A program made the position numbers and the translations under genes. Positions 1 through 10,300 of a stretch of 44,317 bases of DNA are shown piece after piece. Within the stretch, counting starts at the first letter, position 1. Each line of letters opens with the position of its first letter. The stretch covers positions 1 to 44,317 of the forward strand of contig CAICTM010000877.1 in the NCBI GenBank assembly GCA_903772945.1, given 5' to 3'. Under the pieces are notes generated by a model that searched no databases, was not told the DNA's origin, and saw nothing but the letters and a program-made list of their open reading frames with translations. The DNA comes from Seminavis robusta (taxonomy: Eukaryota; Bacillariophyta; Bacillariophyceae; Naviculales; Naviculaceae).

Positions 1-191
1 TACTTTGTGTATGGTTCCAAGATCAGTTTAAAACCCTTCGACGGATATAGTTTCTCCCGTGTCATGTACCACGAAAGCACTTTCCCAAAGGAACATGTAT
101 CGGCATTGCTGTCAAGCTCAATCCGAGATGATGGCAAATGAGGAGCAACGGATCGCAGAGTGCGAACAGAAGAGACTCATGCTAGCCGATT

Positions 192-1681
192 CATGGCATT
201 GCCCAAGCTAGATCCGCCAGGAAAATCAGTCCGGGATCGTTTCCCGGCTTGCAATTCCGAGACTTGGGACTGGGTATCTGACAGCTGTGTCTGCAGCTCG
301 GCAATCTTCCGCTTGTCACCAGCGCGGGTGTCCCTAGCCTGTTGCTGGTGCGCCGATGTGAGCTGAGGCCACTCATCGGGAATGGTAATATCTTCCTGGG
401 CTTATTGGGATCAAAACCCCTGCCTTCATGGCCTCTACCAAGGCCTCGTCCCCTGCCTCCGCCTCTTCCATAGCCTCGCCCTTGGGATCTACCACCGCCT
501 AGCCACGTTCCTTGTTTCACCACTGACCGAGTGGTAAAACTAGGGCCAGACTACAGATAAGATACTTTTCTTGTGGTCGATTGGGTTTCAGCGACATGCA
601 ACTGCGTCCGGCTAAGTATTTCATAGCCTCCTGGAAACTCCCGCGTAGATGCGGAGTTGCCTGAATGACGGACTTGGCGGTCTTGAGGGTTTGTTCTGTA
701 ATGCCGGACAGATGCTTGCGAATCTTGCGGCCCTCAGTAAAGGTTTCACCAGCGGTTCCCAGATCGAGTGAACGGCCTTCGGTAAGCCTTTCACAGTAGC
801 GGTCAAAAGTGAAGTTGCGGGGCTTCCCATCAAAGAAAGTATTTTCAATGGCTCTATCCGCGGATGCCTTGGTACGAGCCTGGAACGAATCACCATGATA
901 GTGAACCTTCATGGCCAATTAAGCTGCTCGGCCGTTCTGTTGCGCTGCGCAAAGTTGGAACCATGTCCAACCAGGTCAACCGTGAGTAACCGACCGGATG
1001 ATGTCCCAAACAGCCTGATTGTATTGTATGAAATGAGGTCCGGTATGTCTTGTTCTTCGGACCAATTCTTTAGGATGCGATGGAAGGCCAAAACATGGGT
1101 CAGCCTCATCTTCAGTGTCGGTATCAGGTGATCCTGGCAAAGTGACTTTGTATCTCGTAACATAAGCCAGAGGGTCACCGCAAACGCCTCGCTTGACGTT
1201 CAGAACATTGTCAAATAGATATCCAAGAACTCGCGGACATCTCGACCTACAAGATTGTGGGGATCCGCAACATCGATCTCTTCTCGTCGGATTCGTAAAA
1301 GCCCAAACTCTATTCAACTCGCCAAACTGGCTTGGTGGGATGTGAACTCACGCTGTGATTCGTGTCATTGAAAATTGTAGAACCGTAGTTGTTATAGTCG
1401 CTTCTCAAATGAAAACCCCAGCTGTCGTCCACGATTGGGAACTTCTCTGGGCTGAACTGCTGCGGCAGCTTCATCAGTGGCTGCAGCCGCAATGGCTGGA
1501 TTGTAATGGTACCCCTGGTTTCCTCACGTTCTGCAGATGCTCTTGATATCTGCATCGGTAAAGGTATCAGTGAGACGAAGGCATCCAATCCTTGATCATT
1601 CAATGATGTCCTCGTGGCTAGTTCGTCAATACCGATGGTATTTGTTAGATAGTTGTTCATGGCTGCAAGATTGCCTGCCAA
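192..1681 (-). pseudogene. Decayed gag of a copia-like (diatom type) LTR retrotransposon
   Basis: Three minus-strand reading-frame blocks follow one another in gag order but are broken by stops and frameshifts. The block at about 1681-1310 has an N-terminal gag-like part, with a stretch reading GLDAFVSLIPLP. The block at about 1317-909 contains GDPLAYVTRY and then the conserved HTGPHFIQYNQAVWDII. The block at about 918-620 reads FDGKPRNFTFDRYCERL and later ATPHLRGSFQEAMKYLAG. A short Gly/Arg-rich tract (about 500-420) follows, and then, in another frame, PDEWPQLTSAHQQQARD. This order resembles gag polyproteins of diatom copia-like elements as I know them. No protease, integrase or reverse transcriptase is visible; pol would lie left of the window. 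I did not find LTRs. The copy is clearly dead. Confidence 0.7.
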
Positions 1682-2035
1682 TCGCCTCCAATTACTTCTC
1701 CTCTTGCGGTATCACTTGATGAGCAACAGTTGTTTGGTCTTCTTCTCTCTCCTATTCAACAGCAAACTGTACACACCCAGACAAGTAAGGCTGTATTCCA
1801 CGGAATGAGCTCTGCACACCCAGTCTGTGGCAGTCTAGGCCAAAACTCTTGGATCAGGCGTCCCCTCTCCTTGGCTCAATCGATTTCTTTGGTGACAATG
1901 AGGCAGGAATTGATCCAGACTGGAGGGATCAATATTCCAAGTCCAAACCTCTGCTTCCCACTTGGAAGTCTCTATCCTCTCGCTCCACTTGAGAGAGCCC
2001 CTTCTTCTTGAGAGGTCTTCTGTGCTATGCCGCTT

Positions 2036-2350
2036 GAGGTCTTTGTCTTCTTCTTTCTTCTTCCCTCTGCCAATCGGTGGCAATGAGGATCTCATTCTTC
2101 GCGTTCGAACGGTAGCTCCGAATCGGTAGCTTCGAATCGGCGACAATGGCGCTGCTTCGAATGAACGAACGGTTAACAGGCTCCTTCTTCTTCTTCTTCT
2201 CGATCACGACAAGCGAACGACAATGGGGTATGACCGTCGCTTCGAACGAACGGTAGCGTCGTCGTCTTCGTCGTCGTCTTCTTCTCGTCGTCGTTCGAAC
2301 GGTAGCTTCGAACGTTGCTTCGAACGGTAGCTTCGACAATGGCGAACGAA
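2036..2350. repeat. Low-complexity TTCGAACGGTAGC and TCG/TTC repeat tract
   Basis: The motif TTCGAACGGTAGC and variants (TTCGAATCGGTAGC, CGAACGAACGGTAGCG) recur many times between about 2100 and 2350, mixed with TTC and TCG microsatellites (2190-2205 and 2255-2295). The palindrome TTCGAA is over-represented. The open frames crossing it translate to Arg/Ser strings and are not credible genes. The remaining non-coding DNA from 1682 to 2734 shows no other recognisable feature. The end nearest 2734 must hold the promoter and 5' UTR of the Sen34-like gene. Confidence 0.6.
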
Positions 2351-2734
2351 CGGCGCTGTGGTAGTGGCTTCCACGCCTGATAAGCCGAAAAAGGCTGATG
2401 ATAGAGGAAGGAAGGAGGTGTTGATAGAGAGGTTGCTATAGTGTTGTGTGTGTTACTACTTGGTTGTTGTGGTTGTGGTTGATTTCTAGTAATCTGGTAA
2501 CTGGATAGTCATAAATCGCTACCACAGGTCATTTTCGCCTGCAGCGACTTCTTCCTTTGTTGAAGGAGAGAGTCGAGTACTTCGGTCGAATAATTTGTTT
2601 GACAGCTCGACAGTTTTAATCTTGGTCTCACTAACCACTCTTCAACCACAACATGCACCCGCTCAAGCCTCTCCACCCTCCACTTGTTGCTTTGACCTCC
2701 AGGAACAGACTCTGACTCGAGATAGATATTCAGG

Positions 2735-4213
2735 ATGTCCACCGATGAAAGCATCGAACAAGCAGATGGCACTGATGACGGCGTTCCATCGAACAACGAC
2801 AACCGCGCCATTATGGTATTCACTCGTGCGCTGGTACGGCATCTTTCGACTCCTTCCGGCCGTTTGGAGCCGACCTATGTGGGTGTGAAGCGCATCCGTC
2901 CGAGCAGTCGCATGGTGAAGCAAGCGTTGGATCAGGAGAAGCGAAAGGAAACAACAACACAAAAGGTCTCGACGCTAGTCTTTAAAGTCATGGGCGAAGA
3001 TGGCCAGGAGCGACGAATGACCAAGCAGGAAAAGAAGGCCAAAAAGCTAGAAATCGCCCAGCAAAAGAAACTCGAAAAAGAGCAACGGCGCATCGAGAAA
3101 GAAAAGAATGAACCACCACCTCGGAAGAAAAAGAGAAAGCGGAGAGGGGAAAAGACGGGGCCTGTCCTGGCCAAGAAACCCAAGGAAGAGGATGGCCAGA
3201 ACAATAATACAGATTCTTCGTCAGCCAATGGTGATAGTAAAGCGAACAATACGTCGGCGGGTGATACAGCAGCCGACAACAGCAATCAGGACGTGAAGCA
3301 GATGGATGATTCAAATTTCAACAATGATGAAATCAAGGCATTGTCTCAAGTGGGAATATCTCCACCCAAACTGTCACTGATGGAACAGGAACTGGCCGAT
3401 TTGAGGGGAGAGCGTCAAGGAGTGCCACCCGTCATTTTGTCGCCTTCACTAGCACACGTCGCGCTGCGTACTCCAGGGTTCCTTCCAGGCAACAATATCC
3501 CTCCCAAAAGTAATGTTTCTTACGTTATAGACGATGAGTTGGCTCAGGAATGGGCTACCGCCATCCAAGAGAGCATGCTGCCCGCTCTCGAGGTCCGGGG
3601 CCGCGAAGAAATGAGGAGTATGGCATATGCCATCATCCCGCAAGTCTGGTCTCGAATGCGGCCAGATTCCTTGATGCGGGCACCAGGAGATCAGCCGAAC
3701 AACAACGAAACGAAAAGCAACTCCCAAACAGTCGAGACAACGACTTCCAGCCACGAGAAGAACGAAACAAGGCAAGAGTCTTGGGGACTCGTACCCATCC
3801 GACCACCATCCGGGTCGACCTTTGATTCTGATCTTGCAGCCGTCACCGAAGTTCTCTATCGAAGCTCACCCCTCTACCTCTCCTGTGGCGCCAAGTTTGG
3901 GTGCGACTTGTTATTGTACGATGGTCCTCGACAAGAACGACACGCTTTTGGCGGCCTTCGACTGGTTGTCCATGACGACAAGAACGCTACTGCTCCTTTC
4001 CCGATACCATCGGCGTATGCCATTGCTGGGTATGTGAGAACCCTCAACACTGCCGGGAAACTAGCATTGATGGCGTTGGTGCGACGAGATGATACGCAGG
4101 AGGATGCCACCACATTCCGCGTTGCGCTAGTGGACCTCAAGTTGCAGCGTGTGGATGGCACAAAACTAAAAGGCACTGACGAACGACTGGAAAAACTCAA
4201 CCGTTCATCGTAG
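2735..4213 (+). CDS. TSEN34: tRNA-splicing endonuclease catalytic subunit, Sen34-like
   Basis: Single exon, 492 residues. The C-terminal third matches the tRNA-intron endonuclease catalytic domain: LYLSCGAKFGCDLLLYDGP (about 379-398), a His in ERHAF, then SAYAIAGYVRTLNTAGKL. The expected Tyr/His/Lys catalytic triad is visible as Y395, H403 and K442. The Tyr-His spacing of eight is the same as in human TSEN34 (Y247/H255, from memory), and the GAKFGCDLLLY context resembles Sen34 more than Sen2. The enzyme complex cleaves introns from pre-tRNA in the nucleus. Residues about 80-145 are a highly charged Lys/Glu/Arg segment, probably helical and nuclear-localising, and 150-190 is Asn/Ser/Asp-rich. 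The protein is longer than usual for the family because of this middle part. The start is the first ATG of the frame. It is convergent with the large minus-strand gene, 118 bp apart. Confidence 0.75.
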   Translation: MSTDESIEQADGTDDGVPSNNDNRAIMVFTRALVRHLSTPSGRLEPTYVGVKRIRPSSRMVKQALDQEKRKETTTQKVSTLVFKVMGEDGQERRMTKQEKKAKKLEIAQQKKLEKEQRRIEKEKNEPPPRKKKRKRRGEKTGPVLAKKPKEEDGQNNNTDSSSANGDSKANNTSAGDTAADNSNQDVKQMDDSNFNNDEIKALSQVGISPPKLSLMEQELADLRGERQGVPPVILSPSLAHVALRTPGFLPGNNIPPKSNVSYVIDDELAQEWATAIQESMLPALEVRGREEMRSMAYAIIPQVWSRMRPDSLMRAPGDQPNNNETKSNSQTVETTTSSHEKNETRQESWGLVPIRPPSGSTFDSDLAAVTEVLYRSSPLYLSCGAKFGCDLLLYDGPRQERHAFGGLRLVVHDDKNATAPFPIPSAYAIAGYVRTLNTAGKLALMALVRRDDTQEDATTFRVALVDLKLQRVDGTKLKGTDERLEKLNRSS

Positions 4214-4331
4214 CTATGGATAGAGCTGAGTTGAAAGGTGCTCTATCGGATGGAGGGAGTATCATTGGTTGTCTAGTTGTTCAGTTTATTCGATGTATGG
4301 CTATTGTTACATGGTTGCTTCATAAATATAA

Positions 4332-7300
4332 TCAGCAAGATACCTCTGCAATCTTTCCTGGTCTGACGGGAACATGGAGTTTTCCTTCGACGGTCATTGC
4401 ATTGGCGTTATAGAAAACGTTTTCCTTCGCTGGTGCAGAGTCCCAGATATACGCCTCCAAATAGACTTTGAGATCTTCCGGGTCCAGTTTCATGGAATCA
4501 TAGATCATGTCAGGCGGGACGTCCGTGCCGTCGCAAAACTTGGCCTGTGCAGCGTAGGTCACTGTCACTGGAACCGTGTCACATTCTTCATCGTACGTCC
4601 AGTCTATCTTGCTAAGAGTTGCTTCCTCAATGCACTCCTCGGGGTTTCCTTTTTGAAGTTCTGCCTTGACAAACTCGGTCGATTCGCAAATCATTGCTTC
4701 GATCTCCTCTGGAGTCGGTTCGGAGAGTGTCCCATTATAGAACCCAAGTTCCATGTGAACCAAAATCGCATTGCTGCGGTTTGCCTCAACTGTCGAGAAA
4801 GAAAAGACATCCTTAGCGCAAGTCCTAGAACGCAACGTTCGCCCCGTTTCACTAAAAGTCACTTACCTGCCGGTTGCTCGTTTTTTGGAGATTGAGCAGG
4901 CTCGTTGGCATCACTTGTCGCTTCGTCCGTTTCTGTGGAAAAGGGATCTTTACACGGAGAAGTGTACAGGACGAATAATATGAGGTTCAATGTCATTTTC
5001 CAATGCCGAGGTCGCCTTAGAAGTGAACAAACATGGCCGACTCACTCTTCCTGTTTGGGGCCGGTTGTTCAGAATCAGTTGGCGACACTGGGGATTGTTC
5101 GGATCCACTCGAGTCGCTTGGTGACTCTTCAGATTCGCCTCCACCGCTTTCGGATGGTGGTGTCTGTTTAGACTCACTTGACGATGACGATGGGGGTGAT
5201 GCTATGTCCGGAGAAACGGTTGAGTCGACTGAATTGCTTGCAACCATAGTAGACAACATAAAACACTTACCACTTGGTGAGGCTTCGCTTGGCGAGCTGT
5301 CACTGGGTGAAGCTTCACTTGGCGAATTGCCATTGGGTGAGGCTTCGCTTGGCGAATTGCCATTGGGTGCACCACCAGGTGGGGATTCCGGCTGGTTAGA
5401 TTCACTTCCACCGTTTTCGGATGGTGGTGCCTCTTTAGACTCGCTGGATGACGGTGACATTGGAGGTGACGCTGTGCCAAAAGAATCAGTTGAGCAAATG
5501 AATTTCTTGCGACAACAGTTAAGTTGATGGCACATTCACTTACCGCTTGGTGAAGACTCTCCTCCAGATGGCCCACCTGGTGAATTGTCATTCGAAGAAC
5601 CATTGGGTTCAGAACCGCCTGGTGAGGATGGCCCTTCGCCTGACGGCGATGACGGCCCTGCAGGAGAGGGCCCCTCGGCTGGACATGAAGCTTCAGCCAG
5701 CTTTCCGTTTAGTGGCTCGCCCATAGAGTCATCGAAACCAACCCGGTCTACTTCATTGAACACGTTGTTTCCTTGTGGAGCCGCACTCCACACGTATTCT
5801 TCAAGGTAAGTCTTCATCTCGTCTTCGCTTAGCTTCAGAGCATCAAAAATGCTCTCAGCTGGGACCTCAGATCCATCTCCAAAGTTTGCTTCTAGATAGA
5901 ACGTCACTGTCACTGGTCCTGGACAATCTGGAGAGTATGACCAGCAGATATTGACAGCTTTTGCTTCCAGACCAGAATCGCCTGATGCTTCCTGCAGCTT
6001 CCCCTGAAGAAAATCGTTGGTCTGGCAAATCAACGCCTCGACCTCGGGCATCGAAGGTTCCCTTGCTTTTCCTTCGTAGAATCCGAAGACTACACGATAA
6101 GAAGCCTCTAGACCAGGCGTTTCTTCCGATGGGCTTGGACCTGATCCTTCGGCTGGGCTTGGACCTGATCCTTCGGAAGGGCTAGGACCTAAAGGAGGTA
6201 AACCACCTTGTAGAGAAGAGAAAGTACGTTAGGACCACCAGGGCCAGGATTCGAAAGAATGAAAACTTCACGTACCGCCTCTCTGCCCAGCTGGTGACGG
6301 AGCTGGCGCTTCCTCTGCTGGACATGTGAGCTCAGGAATCTGCCCTTCTGGTAGTTCAACTTCTGTCCCCATTGATTCTTCGAACTTCAGTTGATTAACA
6401 TTCGCAAAAGGCCCTCCGGATTTCCACACATAGTTTTCGACCTGCAATTCGATGTACCGGTACGAGAGAAGTGAGCTTGAGGACGACACCCACATCTTTG
6501 GAGTATTAACTGGGAACCATGCCAATGGCTACCTACCAAGTCCAACAGGTCTTCATCGCCAAGTTTGGATGCGCCGTAGATTTCCCCGGTGCTGACTTCT
6601 GTGCCGTCACCAAGAGTTGCCCCAAGCGCAAACTGAATGTGGAACGGAACAGTACAGTTTTCATCGAACCACCACTGAACATTCGTGATGGAGATCTCTT
6701 CATTGGGGTCTTGAAGAGTCTTATTCAGTTGACCAGTGAAGAACTTCTGTACTTCACACATCATGCGTTCAATCTCTTCTTCGCTTGGCTCGACAGCCGG
6801 TTCGTTGCTTCGCTCGCTAGAAGGTTGGTCATAAAACCCCATTACTAAGTTGTAAGAGGCGTCTTGCTTGTCAGAGGTAGAAAGTGCCTCGTTTGACCCG
6901 CGACCTGGCGCGGATGCCGATGGTGACAATAACGAAACAAAGTGTGACGTTGCTGAGGGTGCCGCAGCTGATGGAGTAGCAGCACCTCCAGGTACGCTGG
7001 GCAAATTGAAGCCACCTGAAAGAAACAAAGTGTGAGTCCAACAGCCTCATCAATTCTATTATTGAAGAAAAGAAGAAGAAAAGAAATATGTGACGTACCC
7101 ACTCTGTTGGGCTTGTTTTCCTTAGGGCATGAAGCTTCTTCGAGCTTCCCGGGTGGCAAAGGCTCCCCCAGAAATTCTTCAAACAGCAGATCACTCGCAT
7201 CCAGGAAGATTGAGTCTGTCCCAGACAACAATTTCAACACGAAGTCCTCGAAATAGCGAGCAATGTCATCTTGTGATAGTTTGAGACCTTCATAGACATC

Positions 7301-10300
7301 ACTTGCATTCAAAGGAGGACCATCTGCCAAGGATGCCATGACTTCAAACAATACTGTCAGCGGTGTGGGAGAGCTTTCATTCGTCATCCAGTCAATGTTG
7401 ACGGCGTGTGCTTCCAACTCCTGGTGACCAACCTGAGACTGAAGTTGCTCTTGTAGAAAGAGATTGGTTGCACATATCAGAGCTTCAACTTCAGTCACAT
7501 TGGGTTCAGTAATGTTCTCCAGTAAGAGCCGCAGATGCCGGTCCCTATTCCTTCGTCTCCTCCCTTCGGCGAATCCAAACGAGATACGAACACCTGCCAG
7601 GGATTCATTGCCGCCACTTGGCTCAGTTGTGTTTGGCGAAGTCATGTTGGGACAAGATGCCTCCTCCAGCTTCCCTGGTGGCAAAGACTCCCCCAGAAAC
7701 TCTTCAAAAAGAAGATCTCTTGCATCCAGGAAGATTGAGTCTGTCCCAGACAACAATTTCAGCACAAAGTCCTCGAAATAGCGAGCAATGTCATCTTGTG
7801 ATAGTTTGAGACCTTCATAGACATCACTTGCATTCAAAGGAGGACCATCTGCCAAGGATGCCATGACTTCAAACAATATTGTCAGTGTTGTGGGTGAGCT
7901 TTCATTCGTCATCCAGTCAATGTTGACAGCATGAGCTTCCAACTCCTGGTTACCAACCTGCGACTGAAGTTGCTCTTGCAGAAAGAGATTGGTTGCACAT
8001 ATGAGAGCTTCAACTTCAGTCACATTGGGTTCAGTAATGTTCTCCAGTAAGAGCCGCAGATGCCGGTCCCTATTCCTCCGTCTCCTTCCTTCGGCAAATC
8101 CAAACGAGATACGAACACCTGCCAGTGACTGATCGCCACCACTTGGTGTAGTTTGTTTTGGGGAAGGTGTGCTGGGACAAGATGCCTCCTTCAGCTTTCC
8201 AAGTGGCAAAGGCTCCCCAAGAGTTTGCTCAAAAGTGAGTCCACTCAAGTTCAGAAAGATGGATTCATTCCATGTCACCGAGTCCATCAAAAAGTCAAGA
8301 AAGATCTTCAGGTCATCATCAGCTAGCTTCAAAGATTCAAAAACGGTTGCGGGATCAAGAGGGGACTCATCTCCAAGAGTCGCATTCACTTCAAAGATCA
8401 CTTGAAGGGGGGTAGGCAAACTTTCATTCAGCAACCAGTCAATGTTGACACCACGTGCCTGGACGTCACCAACATTCTCCTGTATTTTCTGTTCCAAGAA
8501 AAGATTTGTTTGGCATACAATGTTCTCAATTTCTGTCATGTTCGGCTCAGTAATGTTTTCCTCTGAGAAACCAAATGATACTGTCACTGACACCACCGTT
8601 TCATTATCTTTTGGTGGGGTTGAGTTGTTACACAGAGCTTCATCCAGCTTCCCCGGTGGCAAAGGTTCGCCAAGGTTTTCCTCAAAAGTGAGTCCACTCA
8701 AGATGAGAAAGATGGATTCATTCCCTAATGCAGATTGCAGGACATGCTCAAGAAGTATCTTCAGATCATCTTGAGTAAGTTTCAGTGATTCATAGATCTC
8801 ACTGGAATTCAGTGGTGAACTATCCCCAAGAGTTGCATTCACTTCAAAGACCACTTGCAGGGGTGTGGTCAAGCTTTCATTCGCCATCCAGTCAATGTTG
8901 GTAGCATGTGCCTCTATTTCTGGATCACCTACGTGTTCTTGTATCTTCTCTTCCATGAAGACATTTGTTTCACAGATAAGAGCTTCAATTTCAGTCACAT
9001 TCGGTTCAGTAATGTTTTCCTCTGAGAAAGCAAATGACACTGTCACTGACACCACAGTTCCGTTGCCATTTGGTGAGGTTGAGTTGGAGCACGGAGCTTC
9101 CTCCAGCTTCCCTGGTGGCAAAGGTTCCCCAAGGTTCTCCTCAAAAGTGAGTCCACTCAAGATGAGAAAGATGGATTCATTCCCTATTGCAGACTGCAGG
9201 ACGTGCTCGAGAAGTATCTGCAGATCATCTTCAGCAAGCTCCAGTGATTCGTATATCTCACTTGAATTTAAAGGTGAGCCGTCCCCAAGAGTTGCATTTA
9301 CTTCAAAGATCACTTGCAGGGGCGTGGTCAAGCTTTCATTGACCATCCAGTCAATGTTGGTAGCATGGGCCTCTATTTCTGGATCACCTACGTGTTCTTG
9401 TATCTTCTCTTCCATGAAGACATTTGTTTCACATATAAGAGCTTCAATTTCAGTCACATTCGGTTCAGTAATGTTTTCCTCTGAGAAACCAAATGACACT
9501 GTCACTGACACCACTGTTCCGTTGCCATTTGGTGAGGTTGAGTTGGAGCACAGAGCTTCCTCCAGCTTTCCAGGAGGCAAAGGCTCCCCAAGGCTTTCCT
9601 CAAAGGTGAGGGCAGTTGTGTTGAGAAAAATTGAAGCATTCCCTAATGCAGACTGCAGGACTTGCTCGAGAAGTATCTTCAGATCATCTTCAGTAAGCTC
9701 CAGTAATTCGTATATATCGCTTGAATTCAGAGGTGTGTCATCCTGCATAGTTGCGTTGACTTCAAAGGCCACAATAAGAGGGGTGGGCAGGCTTTCATTC
9801 AGCATCCAGTCAATGTTCACAGCATGCAACTTTATCTGTTCATCATCAACATGTTCTTGTATCTTCTTTTCCAAGAAGACATTGGTTTCGCAGATGAGAG
9901 CCTCGATCTCAGTTGCATTTGGCTCAGTAATGTTCTCCGAGGAGAAGCCAAATGAAATCTGCACTGACACCACAGGCTCAGTTTGATTTTCTGGCAAAGA
10001 GTACAGTACGACAAGGTTCGTTGAGGCTCCATGGTTTAGGCATTGGTTTCAATTATCATAAGATACTTACCATGAGGGCAGTTGATAGGAGACAAAGATT
10101 CTCGCGAGTGCGTGGGAACGCCAATGTTGGCTGTGAAACCAATCTGGGAGGCACTTTGAAACACGTTCGGACTTGGCTGAGCCTTCTGAATGAAACTCTG
10201 AATCAGTTCTTCAAGGGAGGCTCTGTCCAACTTGAGTGCCTCGTAGAGTGTCTCTGGAGGCACCAAATCGCCATTCTCCAAAACAGTATCCAGGACGAAC

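Noticed and set aside
5033..5527. Plus-strand frame of 164 codons with repeated LGELSLGEAS-like words
   Set aside because: Antisense of the Pro/Ser linker exons 11-12; the repeats come from the linker DNA.
8865..9986. Plus-strand open frame of 373 codons
   Set aside because: It is the exact complement of the repeat-domain exon; the minus strand has domain structure and splice sites, the plus strand only shadow repeats.
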